DNA of 24,186 nucleotides from a virus, in the IMG/VR virus record IMGVR_UViG_3300006925_000147, positions 1 through 24,186 of that record; one strand, 5' to 3'. Made by a program: the position numbers and the translations under genes. Below are positions 4,905-11,148 of this stretch, piece by piece. The notes under the pieces are model-generated. The model did not search any database and was not told the origin of the DNA. It saw only the letters and a program-made list of their open reading frames with translations. Every line of letters begins with the position of its first letter. Position 1 is the stretch's first letter.

Positions 4905-5323
4905 GACTCTAGTCTTCTGTAAAAGGCCTGCACGATCATGCGGGCTTTTTGCGTTATAGCATAGCGTACCCTGTAGTTCATCTTAGTCTCTTCGCGGAAC
5001 AAGTGATCCTCGCGTGTGTCTGACGGCGTTAGCTTATCGAAGTGCTTGTATACGAGCCCTCCACGTTGGAGAGGAAACAGAATCCTATTACCGAAGTTCT
5101 TCTTGTTGAACCCGTACTCGTCTGCTGCGTAGTTAATCGTCCAGAACTCTTTGTCATACGCCCACAGCAGGAACTCAAGGTGACTAAAGGAGATGTCGTT
5201 GTCCTCGCAGAACATAGTGCGGGTGGACCTAAGGTGTTTTAAGTAGTTGTTGTTGACGTACCTATCGTCCAGGAACGACACCTCTCTGAACAATCGCTTC
5301 TTTCGAACTTTCGTTTTGGGCAT
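4901..5323 (-). CDS. Winged-helix (MarR-like) DNA-binding protein candidate (140 aa)
   Basis: A basic N-terminus (MPKTKVRKKRLFREVSFLDD) is followed by a helical segment ISFSHLEFLLWAYDKEFWTI (about 44-63), a putative recognition region (AADEYGFNKKNFGNRILFPL), a wing-like hairpin (RGGLVYKHFDKL) and a C-terminal helix preceded by YRVRYAITQKARMIVQ, a pattern typical of MarR-like winged-helix proteins. I therefore infer a dimeric transcription regulator, without knowing its operator. It is a lone leftward gene opposing the rightward lysis gene, with which it shares the TTAA stop region. A TATTTTTG element (5351-5344, minus) upstream could be its promoter. The Rfam/Pfam family is not confirmed. Confidence 0.65.
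   Translation of the reverse strand: MPKTKVRKKRLFREVSFLDDRYVNNNYLKHLRSTRTMFCEDNDISFSHLEFLLWAYDKEFWTINYAADEYGFNKKNFGNRILFPLQRGGLVYKHFDKLTPSDTREDHLFREETKMNYRVRYAITQKARMIVQAFYRRLES
4921..4950 (+). terminator. Intrinsic terminator embedded in the opposing gene
   Basis: AAAAGGCCTGCA-cgatca-TGCGGGCTTTTT: a 12-bp stem with two G-U pairs followed by a U-run. It ends the M15 transcript but lies inside the last codons of the leftward 4901-5323 gene. Confidence 0.75.
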
Positions 5324-5343
5324 GAAATAATTTGTATCTTAGA

Positions 5344-5351
5344 CAAAAATA
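5344..5351 (-). promoter_or_regulatory. Possible -7 element of the winged-helix gene
   Basis: Minus strand TATTTTTG fits TAnnTTTG and lies 20 bases before the ATG at 5323. No clear -33 TTG is visible, and the run of T makes a chance match possible. Confidence 0.35.
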
Positions 5352-5355
5352 AGCT

Positions 5356-5655
5356 ATGAACTACGAAGACGTTGAATTCCTCTCAGAGCTTTACACTAAG
5401 ATACTCGAAATTGAGAACCTAGTGAAGGAGAGAGGGTATGAGAATAGAATCATGTCGGCGATCGTTGTAGGGCTCATGGATGAAATTGAATCCGCCGAAG
5501 ACGAATCAGTAGAGATGAAGTCGCTGTTTAGTTACAACCTGGACTCCACAGAAGAGCTCGACATCATAGTCGACTTGATGAGAGAGACCTATGAAGACGA
5601 CACAGACAACGACCTTAGAGACATGCTGGGAGATCTCGGCATATCTCTAAACTGA
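5356..5655 (+). CDS. Acidic protein, unknown function (99 aa)
   Basis: The product starts MNYEDVEFLSELYTKILEIE. It is strongly acidic and mostly helical, ending DLRDMLGDLGISLN. It has no signal peptide, membrane segment or recognised motif. It opens a tightly packed rightward run: its TGA overlaps by one base the ATG of the exported protein at 5655, and that gene in turn overlaps 6299, so co-translation is likely. Start codons of this run lack Shine-Dalgarno sequences. Any role is undetermined. Confidence 0.7.
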   Translation: MNYEDVEFLSELYTKILEIENLVKERGYENRIMSAIVVGLMDEIESAEDESVEMKSLFSYNLDSTEELDIIVDLMRETYEDDTDNDLRDMLGDLGISLN

Positions 5656-6299
5656 TGAAGACATCAACTATCCTTCTACTTCTTGTGCCCTCAATACTTT
5701 TGGCTCAGCCAAGGTTTGACACAGGAAACAAACACGAAGACAAGTATTGGGTGGGAACAGCCCTGACTCTTGGGGGAATCACGATGATCAACCATGCCGA
5801 AGGACCTATCGAAGCTATTGGCGCAGTGTGGGCTATCGGCGGTGTGGCTAACCTAGCCTCCGCAGAGATAGAGTCTGAGTACAGAGGATACTATCCTAGC
5901 GATGTTTCTTGGAAAGAAGAGGTACTCCCATGCTTATCTATGTTCGTGGCGGGAGCATTCAACGGAGTTAACCAAGACCTGCTGTTCCATTACCATGAAT
6001 TCGAGAACACATTCCCTAACGCATCAAGGCAATTCTGGGACCCATCTATAAGTTGGAGAAACAAGTACATGAATGGAGACCCTTCTCAGGGTGAAGCTTT
6101 CCCAGGATCTAGTACTATATTTGCATCAGTTACTGACGGGTACCATGCAACGGTAGCTGCTAGAAATATAATGTTGACAACGACCGTGTGTCTATCTCCC
6201 AAGACAAAAGGGTGGAAGCCATTCGTAAAGCGAACGCTGATGTATAGCGCATTTTACGGGCTCGGGTTTGAGATAGTCTACGGCAAATTAATTAAGTGA
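5655..6299 (+). CDS. Exported membrane-associated protein, unknown function (214 aa)
   Basis: It begins with a signal peptide (MKTSTILLLLVPSILLAQ), followed by hydrophobic, Gly-rich stretches at about residues 32-45 and 51-69 and a third at about 90-103. A conserved-looking aromatic block follows (FENTFPNASRQFWDPSISW, about 117-135), and later TDGYHATVAARN. I recall similar FW-P-ISW-NKY and TDG-H segments in hypothetical Bacteroidota proteins, but cannot name a function. The export signal and membrane segments place it in the envelope, where it could affect lysis, superinfection or cell-surface properties. It overlaps both neighbours by one base. Confidence 0.7.
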   Translation: MKTSTILLLLVPSILLAQPRFDTGNKHEDKYWVGTALTLGGITMINHAEGPIEAIGAVWAIGGVANLASAEIESEYRGYYPSDVSWKEEVLPCLSMFVAGAFNGVNQDLLFHYHEFENTFPNASRQFWDPSISWRNKYMNGDPSQGEAFPGSSTIFASVTDGYHATVAARNIMLTTTVCLSPKTKGWKPFVKRTLMYSAFYGLGFEIVYGKLIK

Positions 6300-6538
6300 T
6301 GGAAGAAGGATACGTAAGAAAGATCGTCATAGGCCAAGACCCTAAGAATGGGATGGCCTACTATATAGGCATGAGAGCTGGTGACGGAAAAGTCTCTGCA
6401 ATCGTGCTTGATACAGAATTTCTTCATAAATTTGGAACTACAAGGTACTTGGTGTATGTAGAGAAAGAGAACGAGACGTTCCTCTGGAAGAGCATAAACC
6501 AGATACCTACCATAATTGAATACGACTTAAATTTCTAA
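6299..6538 (+). CDS. Small protein, unknown function (79 aa)
   Basis: Starts MEEGYVRKIVIGQDPKNGMA and ends IEYDLNF. The ATG at 6299 overlaps the previous stop (TGATG); a GTG three bases upstream is possible but less likely. The pattern of alternating hydrophobic residues suggests a small beta-rich domain. There is no known family. It is followed two bases later by the GroES-like gene. Confidence 0.65.
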   Translation: MEEGYVRKIVIGQDPKNGMAYYIGMRAGDGKVSAIVLDTEFLHKFGTTRYLVYVEKENETFLWKSINQIPTIIEYDLNF

Positions 6539-6540
6539 TC

Positions 6541-7131
6541 ATGCGAACATTTGATCTGTTTGTCGTGGAAATCGACAATCCGATTAATGACACAGTCACC
6601 ACCAAGGGTGGCCTGGAACTGTACGTCGACAATCGGTTCAAGGAGTTCGAGAACAGGGTGAATGAAGGCCCTGTGGTCTCCACCCCGTTCAAATACGACA
6701 CTGGAGTCGAGGAGGGCGACACGCTGTACTTCCATCATCACGTCGTGATCAATGGTGGGCAGCCGCTCACTGGGTACGAGAACCATTATCTCATCCGCTG
6801 GAACGACGAAAGCACCGTGGCTAATCAAGCGATTGCGTGCAAGAAGAAAGATACCGACGAAGTAATCCCTCTTGGCGGATGGGCGATCCTCGAAGATCTG
6901 GAAAATGCAGAGGAAGAGGACAAGGATAAAGACGAGATTGTACTCGTGAAACTGAAAGAAGCACCCACTAAGACAGCGCGTGTAGCGTTTGACAGTCCAG
7001 ACATGGAAGACCTAGGTTTGAAGGTTGGCGACGTCGTCGGATTTAAGAAAGGTATTGACTACAGATTCAAAATTGATGGCAAGGAATACATCCGCATCCC
7101 CCAAGACTACCTCGATTACGCAGAAGTTTGA
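6541..7131 (+). CDS. GroES-like co-chaperonin candidate (196 aa)
   Basis: The C-terminal 40 residues (LGLKVGDVVGFKKGIDYRFK then IDGKEYIRIPQDYLDY) match the end of Cpn10/GroES proteins, where a GD-V-F-K motif is followed by IDG-EY and a final acidic strand. The N-terminal half (GPVVSTPFKYDTGVEEGDTL) resembles another beta-barrel half, and an acidic linker (EEEDKDKDEIVL, about 128-139) lies between them. GroES is about 97 aa; this protein is twice that and may have a long insertion. Phage co-chaperonins such as T4 gp31 help host GroEL fold the capsid protein, the most likely role here. A remote GroES-fold protein of other function remains possible. Confidence 0.6.
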   Translation: MRTFDLFVVEIDNPINDTVTTKGGLELYVDNRFKEFENRVNEGPVVSTPFKYDTGVEEGDTLYFHHHVVINGGQPLTGYENHYLIRWNDESTVANQAIACKKKDTDEVIPLGGWAILEDLENAEEEDKDKDEIVLVKLKEAPTKTARVAFDSPDMEDLGLKVGDVVGFKKGIDYRFKIDGKEYIRIPQDYLDYAEV

Positions 7132-7156
7132 GACGGTCAACGCAGCTGAGAGACTG

Positions 7157-7402
7157 ATGAACAGCATGCAAGTGGCCATTGACAACATGATCGATGAGAT
7201 CAAGAAGCCTGTAGACCCAGAAGCTGGAGGGTCAGCCAGAAAAGCAGAATTACAATCAATTAAACAAACAGCCATCGACTGCAAAGAGCTCATCATTGAG
7301 CGCCAGAAGCTGGAGCAGATGGTAAAACAATTAAGAGACAATGGCCAAATCGAAGAAGACAAAGACTACTCAGGAGGATTCGCAGAGCGATTCTCAAAGT
7401 AA
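7157..7402 (+). CDS. Small coiled-coil protein, unknown function (81 aa)
   Basis: Starts MNSMQVAIDNMIDEIKKPVD and ends DYSGGFAERFSK. Residues about 30-60 (AELQSIKQTAIDCKELIIER onward) form a probable coiled coil. I chose the ATG at 7157 because codons upstream overlap the end of the GroES-like gene and read as Ser/Thr-rich out-of-frame sequence; starts at 7076 (ATG) or a TTG at 7025 are alternatives. The product is charged and soluble. The family is not recognised; small coiled-coil proteins beside packaging genes can be small terminases or head proteins, but there is no DNA-binding motif to support that. Confidence 0.6.
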   Translation: MNSMQVAIDNMIDEIKKPVDPEAGGSARKAELQSIKQTAIDCKELIIERQKLEQMVKQLRDNGQIEEDKDYSGGFAERFSK

Positions 7403-7496
7403 GCAGTACTGGTGGAAGAACATGACCATTACCGAAGATGACGTAAAGAGATATAAGTTCTGGGAGGACATGTGGAACGGTGAGTATGAAAGCTAA
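7341..7496 (+). CDS. Short overlapping gene, unknown function (51 aa)
   Basis: A complete ORF in a different frame from the preceding gene, overlapping its last 62 bases. It starts MAKSKKTKTTQEDSQSDSQS and ends FWEDMWNGEYES. The C-terminal half is rich in aromatic and acidic residues (KQYWWKN, RYKFWEDMW), unlike a chance frame, and extends 94 bases past the neighbour's stop in a segment with no other gene. Its stop is one base before the tRNA-like element. I do not recognise a family. Confidence 0.55.
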   Translation: MAKSKKTKTTQEDSQSDSQSKQYWWKNMTITEDDVKRYKFWEDMWNGEYES

Positions 7497-7497
7497 T

Positions 7498-7577
7498 CGG
7501 CGAGTATCTCCTCAAGCTTATACCTTGTAGAAAGAGTAATCGGTCACATGCGGGTTCAAGCCCCGCCTCGCCGACCA
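7498..7577 (+). tRNA. Non-canonical tRNA-like element with encoded CCA
   Basis: A perfect seven-bp acceptor stem (CGGCGAG 7498-7504 with CTCGCCG 7567-7573), discriminator A, encoded CCA (7575-7577), and a textbook T arm (GCGGG-TTCAAGC-CCCGC). The 45 bases between do not fold into normal D and anticodon arms: there is no GG in a D loop and no five-bp stem with a seven-base loop. The best hairpin is CAAG-CTTATAC-CTTG (7513-7527), which would present a UAU-like anticodon (Ile) but leaves no D arm and a 21-base variable region. Either a degenerate tRNA or a tRNA mimic whose acceptor and T arms are maintained. Confidence 0.55.
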
Positions 7578-7578
7578 T

Positions 7579-7652
7579 GCCCTCGTAGCTCAGCTGGATA
7601 GAGCATTTGCCTTCTAAGCAAACGGTCACAGGTTCGAATCCTGTCGGGGGTA
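7579..7652 (+). tRNA. tRNA-Arg (anticodon UCU)
   Basis: A complete cloverleaf: acceptor GCCCTCG/CGGGGGT, D arm GCTC/GAGC, anticodon stem TTTGC/GCAAA with loop CTTCTAA (anticodon TCT at loop positions 3-5), T arm ACAGG-TTCGAAT-CCTGT and discriminator A. CCA is not encoded, unlike in the preceding element one base away. It decodes AGA, a codon used freely in the phage genes around it, so it probably supplements the host pool late in infection. Confidence 0.95.
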
Positions 7653-7666
7653 CAAATTAAATAATC

Positions 7667-7855
7667 ATGGCAGAATACATTTGCAAGTGCGAGAAAAAGC
7701 ACGAGGAAAACAAGAGCGGAGTTACTATTAAGTTCGATGGTGACGGAGCATATCACGACATTAAATGTCCGTGTGACAAGTACATGGAGCTGAAGAGCCC
7801 CAAGACGGGTGCTCCCAAGCTCGGTCGAATGGATAGCCTCGGAAGAAGCTACTGA
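7667..7855 (+). CDS. Small Cys-rich protein, possible zinc ribbon (62 aa)
   Basis: Starts MAEYICKCEKKHEENKSGVT. Two CxC pairs, CKC at residues 6-8 and CPC at about 34-36, are placed like the ligands of a small zinc ribbon with a beta-hairpin between. The C-terminal third (SPKTGAPKLGRMDSLGRSY) is basic and probably disordered. It begins 14 bases after the tRNA-Arg, and its TGA overlaps the ATG of the glycosyltransferase gene by one base. The function is unknown; nucleic-acid or protein binding would suit a zinc ribbon. Confidence 0.7.
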   Translation: MAEYICKCEKKHEENKSGVTIKFDGDGAYHDIKCPCDKYMELKSPKTGAPKLGRMDSLGRSY

Positions 7856-9012
7856 TGAGCAGGCCTACAATCTGTCTTTCTATGATCGTCAAGAACGAAG
7901 AGAAGGACATTAAACGATGCCTTGAAAGTGTAATCCCTTTTATTGACTATTGGGTTATATCCGATACTGGCTCGACAGACAAGACGAAGGAGCTTATCCA
8001 GGAGATCATGGATAAGCACGAAGTTCCTGGGGAGCTGCACGAGCATAAGTGGAAAGACTTCTCTGCCAACAGGAACTACGCCCTTGAGCTTTCTAGAGAT
8101 CACGCTGATTTCATTTGGTTTATGGATGCTGACGACAATTTCTGCCCGAACGGAAGCGATCCCTTTTCTATCCTTAGCGACAAGTTCGAGTTAATTCACA
8201 TGAACTATCTATTTGAGAATGAAGGAGTTACGTTCAGTAGAGCCTGTATGATGAAGTCCGCCGCCGACATGGAGTTCAAGGGAGTGCTTCACGAGATCAT
8301 AGCCAACACTGACGGCAGCACTGTGAGCTCAGGACTAAGGGTTAACATCCCTCAGTTTGGTCACATCGTTGCAAGAGCTTCGCCTCTAAAGAGAAACAAG
8401 ACTGAGCGCGACAAATACCTGAACGACGCTAGAATACTTAATAGGGATCTAAAAAACAACCCAGACAATTACAGGTCTATGTTCTACCTCGGGCAATCGT
8501 ATCAGCTTGCAGGTGAGCTTAAGAAAGCTATCAAGGCTTATGAGCGCAGGGCTTCTTTCCCAGACAAGGGGTATGATGAAGAGGTGTACCTCTCATTGTA
8601 TGAGATTGCCAAGATGAAGATTGGGATGAAGCGACCAGAGCCAGAATGTATTGACAGTTGCGTTAGGGCATGGGAGTCCAATTACTCAAGGATTGAACCT
8701 ATCCACTTAGCCATGCAGTACTTGTACCTAAGAGGCAGGTATCCATACGCCCTTGCTTTGGGCACGCTTGCTGCTCAGTATATCAGCCCTTCTATTTCTA
8801 GCGCCAAACTTGAGCTTGACGTTTACGACTACAAGTTCCCAGACATCTACGCTAGATGTATCTTTAGATGCGGGGATTCAGATAAAGCAAAGAGCACACT
8901 CAAGTCTTTTATTGATTCGTACCAAGGAGATCCTTCCAAAGAGCGTGCGATCGAAGAGCTTGAAACCACCTTGTCTATCCTATCGGATTACGATAAAGAA
9001 AAAGAAAAGTGA
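7855..9012 (+). CDS. GT2-family glycosyltransferase with TPR-like C-terminus (385 aa)
   Basis: The N-terminal 100 residues carry GT2 (GT-A fold) motifs: SMIVKNEE (9-16), the nucleotide-sugar-binding SDTGSTD (36-42), FSANRNYAL (69-77) and the metal-binding DADD (91-94). After residue 200 there are TPR-like helical pairs (YRSMFYLGQSYQLAGELKKA). This is the architecture of a GT2-TPR protein that transfers a sugar from a nucleotide sugar to an unidentified acceptor, possibly a virion protein, modified DNA or a cell glycan. There is no membrane segment, so it acts in the cytoplasm. Its end overlaps the GTG start of the terminase gene, which argues for expression with the virion genes. Confidence 0.85.
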   Translation: MSRPTICLSMIVKNEEKDIKRCLESVIPFIDYWVISDTGSTDKTKELIQEIMDKHEVPGELHEHKWKDFSANRNYALELSRDHADFIWFMDADDNFCPNGSDPFSILSDKFELIHMNYLFENEGVTFSRACMMKSAADMEFKGVLHEIIANTDGSTVSSGLRVNIPQFGHIVARASPLKRNKTERDKYLNDARILNRDLKNNPDNYRSMFYLGQSYQLAGELKKAIKAYERRASFPDKGYDEEVYLSLYEIAKMKIGMKRPEPECIDSCVRAWESNYSRIEPIHLAMQYLYLRGRYPYALALGTLAAQYISPSISSAKLELDVYDYKFPDIYARCIFRCGDSDKAKSTLKSFIDSYQGDPSKERAIEELETTLSILSDYDKEKEK

Positions 9013-11129
9013 TTGTAGACGTAGATGGATACGAAGATAAAGGGATTAAGATCGACCCTAACGGTACGGAAGGTGAGGCTATTGAACTCCATGGGATTCT
9101 TGTTGTCCTCCCGAAAAAACCAAAGCGATCTGAAATACTCTTCCATGACCAGCCAAAGGCTATGCAGATGTGGGGACGCATTCCTATGCCCAAAGAGCTG
9201 CAAATGGTTAGAAGTATGGATGAGTGGTTCGAGAACCCTCCCGAGTTTAGAAAGAAGTTTTCTGGTTACATCGAGAAGGAGTTTGAACGCAGGCGTAACG
9301 GTGTTTGGTTTTACAACAATGGCGTCCCTACGTATATTACTGGAAGGCACTACATGCTCCTCCAGTGGTCTAACATCGATATCGGAGCCCCGTACTATCT
9401 TGCGTTCCAACGTGAAATCTTTCTCCACATGGCTGCGTGCGAAGCTGATCCCCGTTGTGTCGGTCAGCTTTATACTAAGTGTCGCCGTTCTGGGTATACT
9501 AATATCTGTTCTTCTGTTCTTGTTGACGAAGCTACGCAGGTTAAAGACAAGCTTCTTGGGATTCAGTCGAAGACTGGTAAGGATTCTCAAGAGAACATTT
9601 TCATGAAGAAGGTCGTTCCGATCTTTAAATCATACCCGTTCTTTTTCAAACCCATCCAAGACGGTACAACTAACCCGCGCATGGAGTTGGCTTTCCGAGA
9701 GCCATCCAAGCGAATTACGAAGAATAACAAGACGTCATACAAAGGCGACGCCCTGAATACTATCATCAACTGGAAGAATACCACGAACAACGCATACGAC
9801 GGGGAGAAGCTACACATGCTGTACCTGGACGAAGCAGGCAAATGGGAGAAGCCAGTTGACATACGAGAAGCATGGCGCATCGAGAGAACTTGCCTTATCG
9901 TAGGCAAGAAGATTGTAGGCAAAGCATTGGTAGGTAGCACTGTAAACCCAATGGACAAAGGAGGTAGTGAATACAAAGTTTTGTGGGAGGATAGCAACCC
10001 GAACGAAAGGAACGCAAACGGCAGAACTAAGACTGGACTTTACCGTATCTTTGTGCCCGCCTATGAAGCACTTGAAGGATTTTTTGACAAGTACGGAGAG
10101 CCAGTCATTGATGATCCTGGTAGTCCTGTGGATGGTATTGACGGTGATACTATTGAGCAGGGGTCGAAGACATACCTAAAGAATGAGAGAGACAGCCTCA
10201 AGGACGATGCTTCTGAACTGAACGAGGTTGTCAGGCAGTTCCCTTTTACAGAGGAAGAAGCCTTTAGAGATAGCATCGAGGGGAGTCTGTTCAATGTAGG
10301 CAAGATCTACCAGCAGATAGATCACAACAACGACTTGTATCCAAACCCTGTAGTCAGGGGCAACTTCATGTGGAAGGAGAAGGACAAAGAAGTTATATTC
10401 TCTCCTGACCCTAACGGTAGGTTCCACGTAGCTTGGCAGCCTGCCTCTGCAGACAGAAACAAATTCATAGATGAACGTGGAAAGAAAAAACCTGGGAATA
10501 GCCACATTGGTTGTGGCGGTGTTGACTCTTATGACCTCGATCAAACTGTTGACGGCAGGGGGTCCAAGGGAGCTCTACACTTATACAACAAGTTCAACAT
10601 GCACGCCCCCGCAAACATGTTTGTTGTTGAGTATGCTTCCAGACCTGACCTTGCCAGCATTTTCTACGAAGACGTTCTTATGTGCGCCTTCTACTACGGC
10701 TATCCACTCCTCGTGGAAAACAACAAGTACGGCATTGTAAGGTACTTTGAGTCAAGAGGTTACGATGGCTACCTAATGGACAGACCAGCTCACTTAGCAT
10801 CTTCCAGCTCTAAGGTTAACGTCAAGACTAAGGGTATCCCGTCGAACTCCCAAGACGTAATTCAATCTCACGCTCAAGCGATTGAGGCTTACATTCATGA
10901 TCATGTAGGTGAGAACTCAGAGACAGGGGAGTTGGGTAAGATGTACCTCAACAGGACTCTTGAGGATTGGATAGGTTACAAGATCTCAAATAGAACCAAG
11001 TTTGACTTGACGATTAGCTCTGGTCTAGCGCTTCTTGGGTCACAAAAAGTCAAAGCAGAGAAACCCAAGTCTGACTTCAACGAGAAGAAATTCTTTAGGC
11101 ATCATAAGATAAAACACTGGCACTCGTAA
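9009..11129 (+). CDS. terL: Terminase large subunit (706 aa)
   Basis: The ATPase-nuclease motor that packages DNA into proheads. The ATPase half shows a deviant Walker A (KCRRSGYT, 157-164) and Walker B with catalytic Glu (LYLDEAG, Asp274-Glu275). The C-terminal RNase H-like nuclease has acidic residues in GCGGVDSYDLD (Asp506) and VVEYASRPD (Glu541), with a third acidic site expected before NRTLEDW. Segments such as YITGRHYMLLQW and YPFFFKPIQDG resemble Crassvirales terminases as I remember them. The GTG at 9009 overlaps the previous stop; the first in-frame ATG is too far downstream to be the start. No small terminase gene is evident alongside it. Confidence 0.93.
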   Translation: MIVDVDGYEDKGIKIDPNGTEGEAIELHGILVVLPKKPKRSEILFHDQPKAMQMWGRIPMPKELQMVRSMDEWFENPPEFRKKFSGYIEKEFERRRNGVWFYNNGVPTYITGRHYMLLQWSNIDIGAPYYLAFQREIFLHMAACEADPRCVGQLYTKCRRSGYTNICSSVLVDEATQVKDKLLGIQSKTGKDSQENIFMKKVVPIFKSYPFFFKPIQDGTTNPRMELAFREPSKRITKNNKTSYKGDALNTIINWKNTTNNAYDGEKLHMLYLDEAGKWEKPVDIREAWRIERTCLIVGKKIVGKALVGSTVNPMDKGGSEYKVLWEDSNPNERNANGRTKTGLYRIFVPAYEALEGFFDKYGEPVIDDPGSPVDGIDGDTIEQGSKTYLKNERDSLKDDASELNEVVRQFPFTEEEAFRDSIEGSLFNVGKIYQQIDHNNDLYPNPVVRGNFMWKEKDKEVIFSPDPNGRFHVAWQPASADRNKFIDERGKKKPGNSHIGCGGVDSYDLDQTVDGRGSKGALHLYNKFNMHAPANMFVVEYASRPDLASIFYEDVLMCAFYYGYPLLVENNKYGIVRYFESRGYDGYLMDRPAHLASSSSKVNVKTKGIPSNSQDVIQSHAQAIEAYIHDHVGENSETGELGKMYLNRTLEDWIGYKISNRTKFDLTISSGLALLGSQKVKAEKPKSDFNEKKFFRHHKIKHWHS

Positions 11130-11135
11130 TTTTAG

Positions 11136-11143
11136 TATATTTG
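11136..11143 (+). promoter_or_regulatory. TATATTTG -7 element before the portal gene
   Basis: Within TTTAGTATATTTGCG, seven bases after the terminase stop and five bases before the ATG at 11149. It predicts a leaderless or nearly leaderless portal transcript. Confidence 0.65.
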
Positions 11144-11148
11144 CGCTA

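Noticed and set aside
6524-6541. TAAATTTC just before the GroES-like ATG as another leaderless promoter
   Set aside because: Last base of the element does not match, and the gene is tightly packed in an operon that needs no promoter here.
7025-7156. Upstream extension of the 7157 gene to a TTG at 7025 or ATG at 7076
   Set aside because: The extension overlaps the GroES-like gene and reads as Ser/Thr-rich out-of-frame sequence; the choice remains uncertain.
2934-7862. Further CTGATGA strings (for example near 2935, 3339, 5652, 7154 and 7852)
   Set aside because: None is followed by a closed stem II and GAAA with a stem III and a partner for stem I; all lie in or at coding sequence starts.
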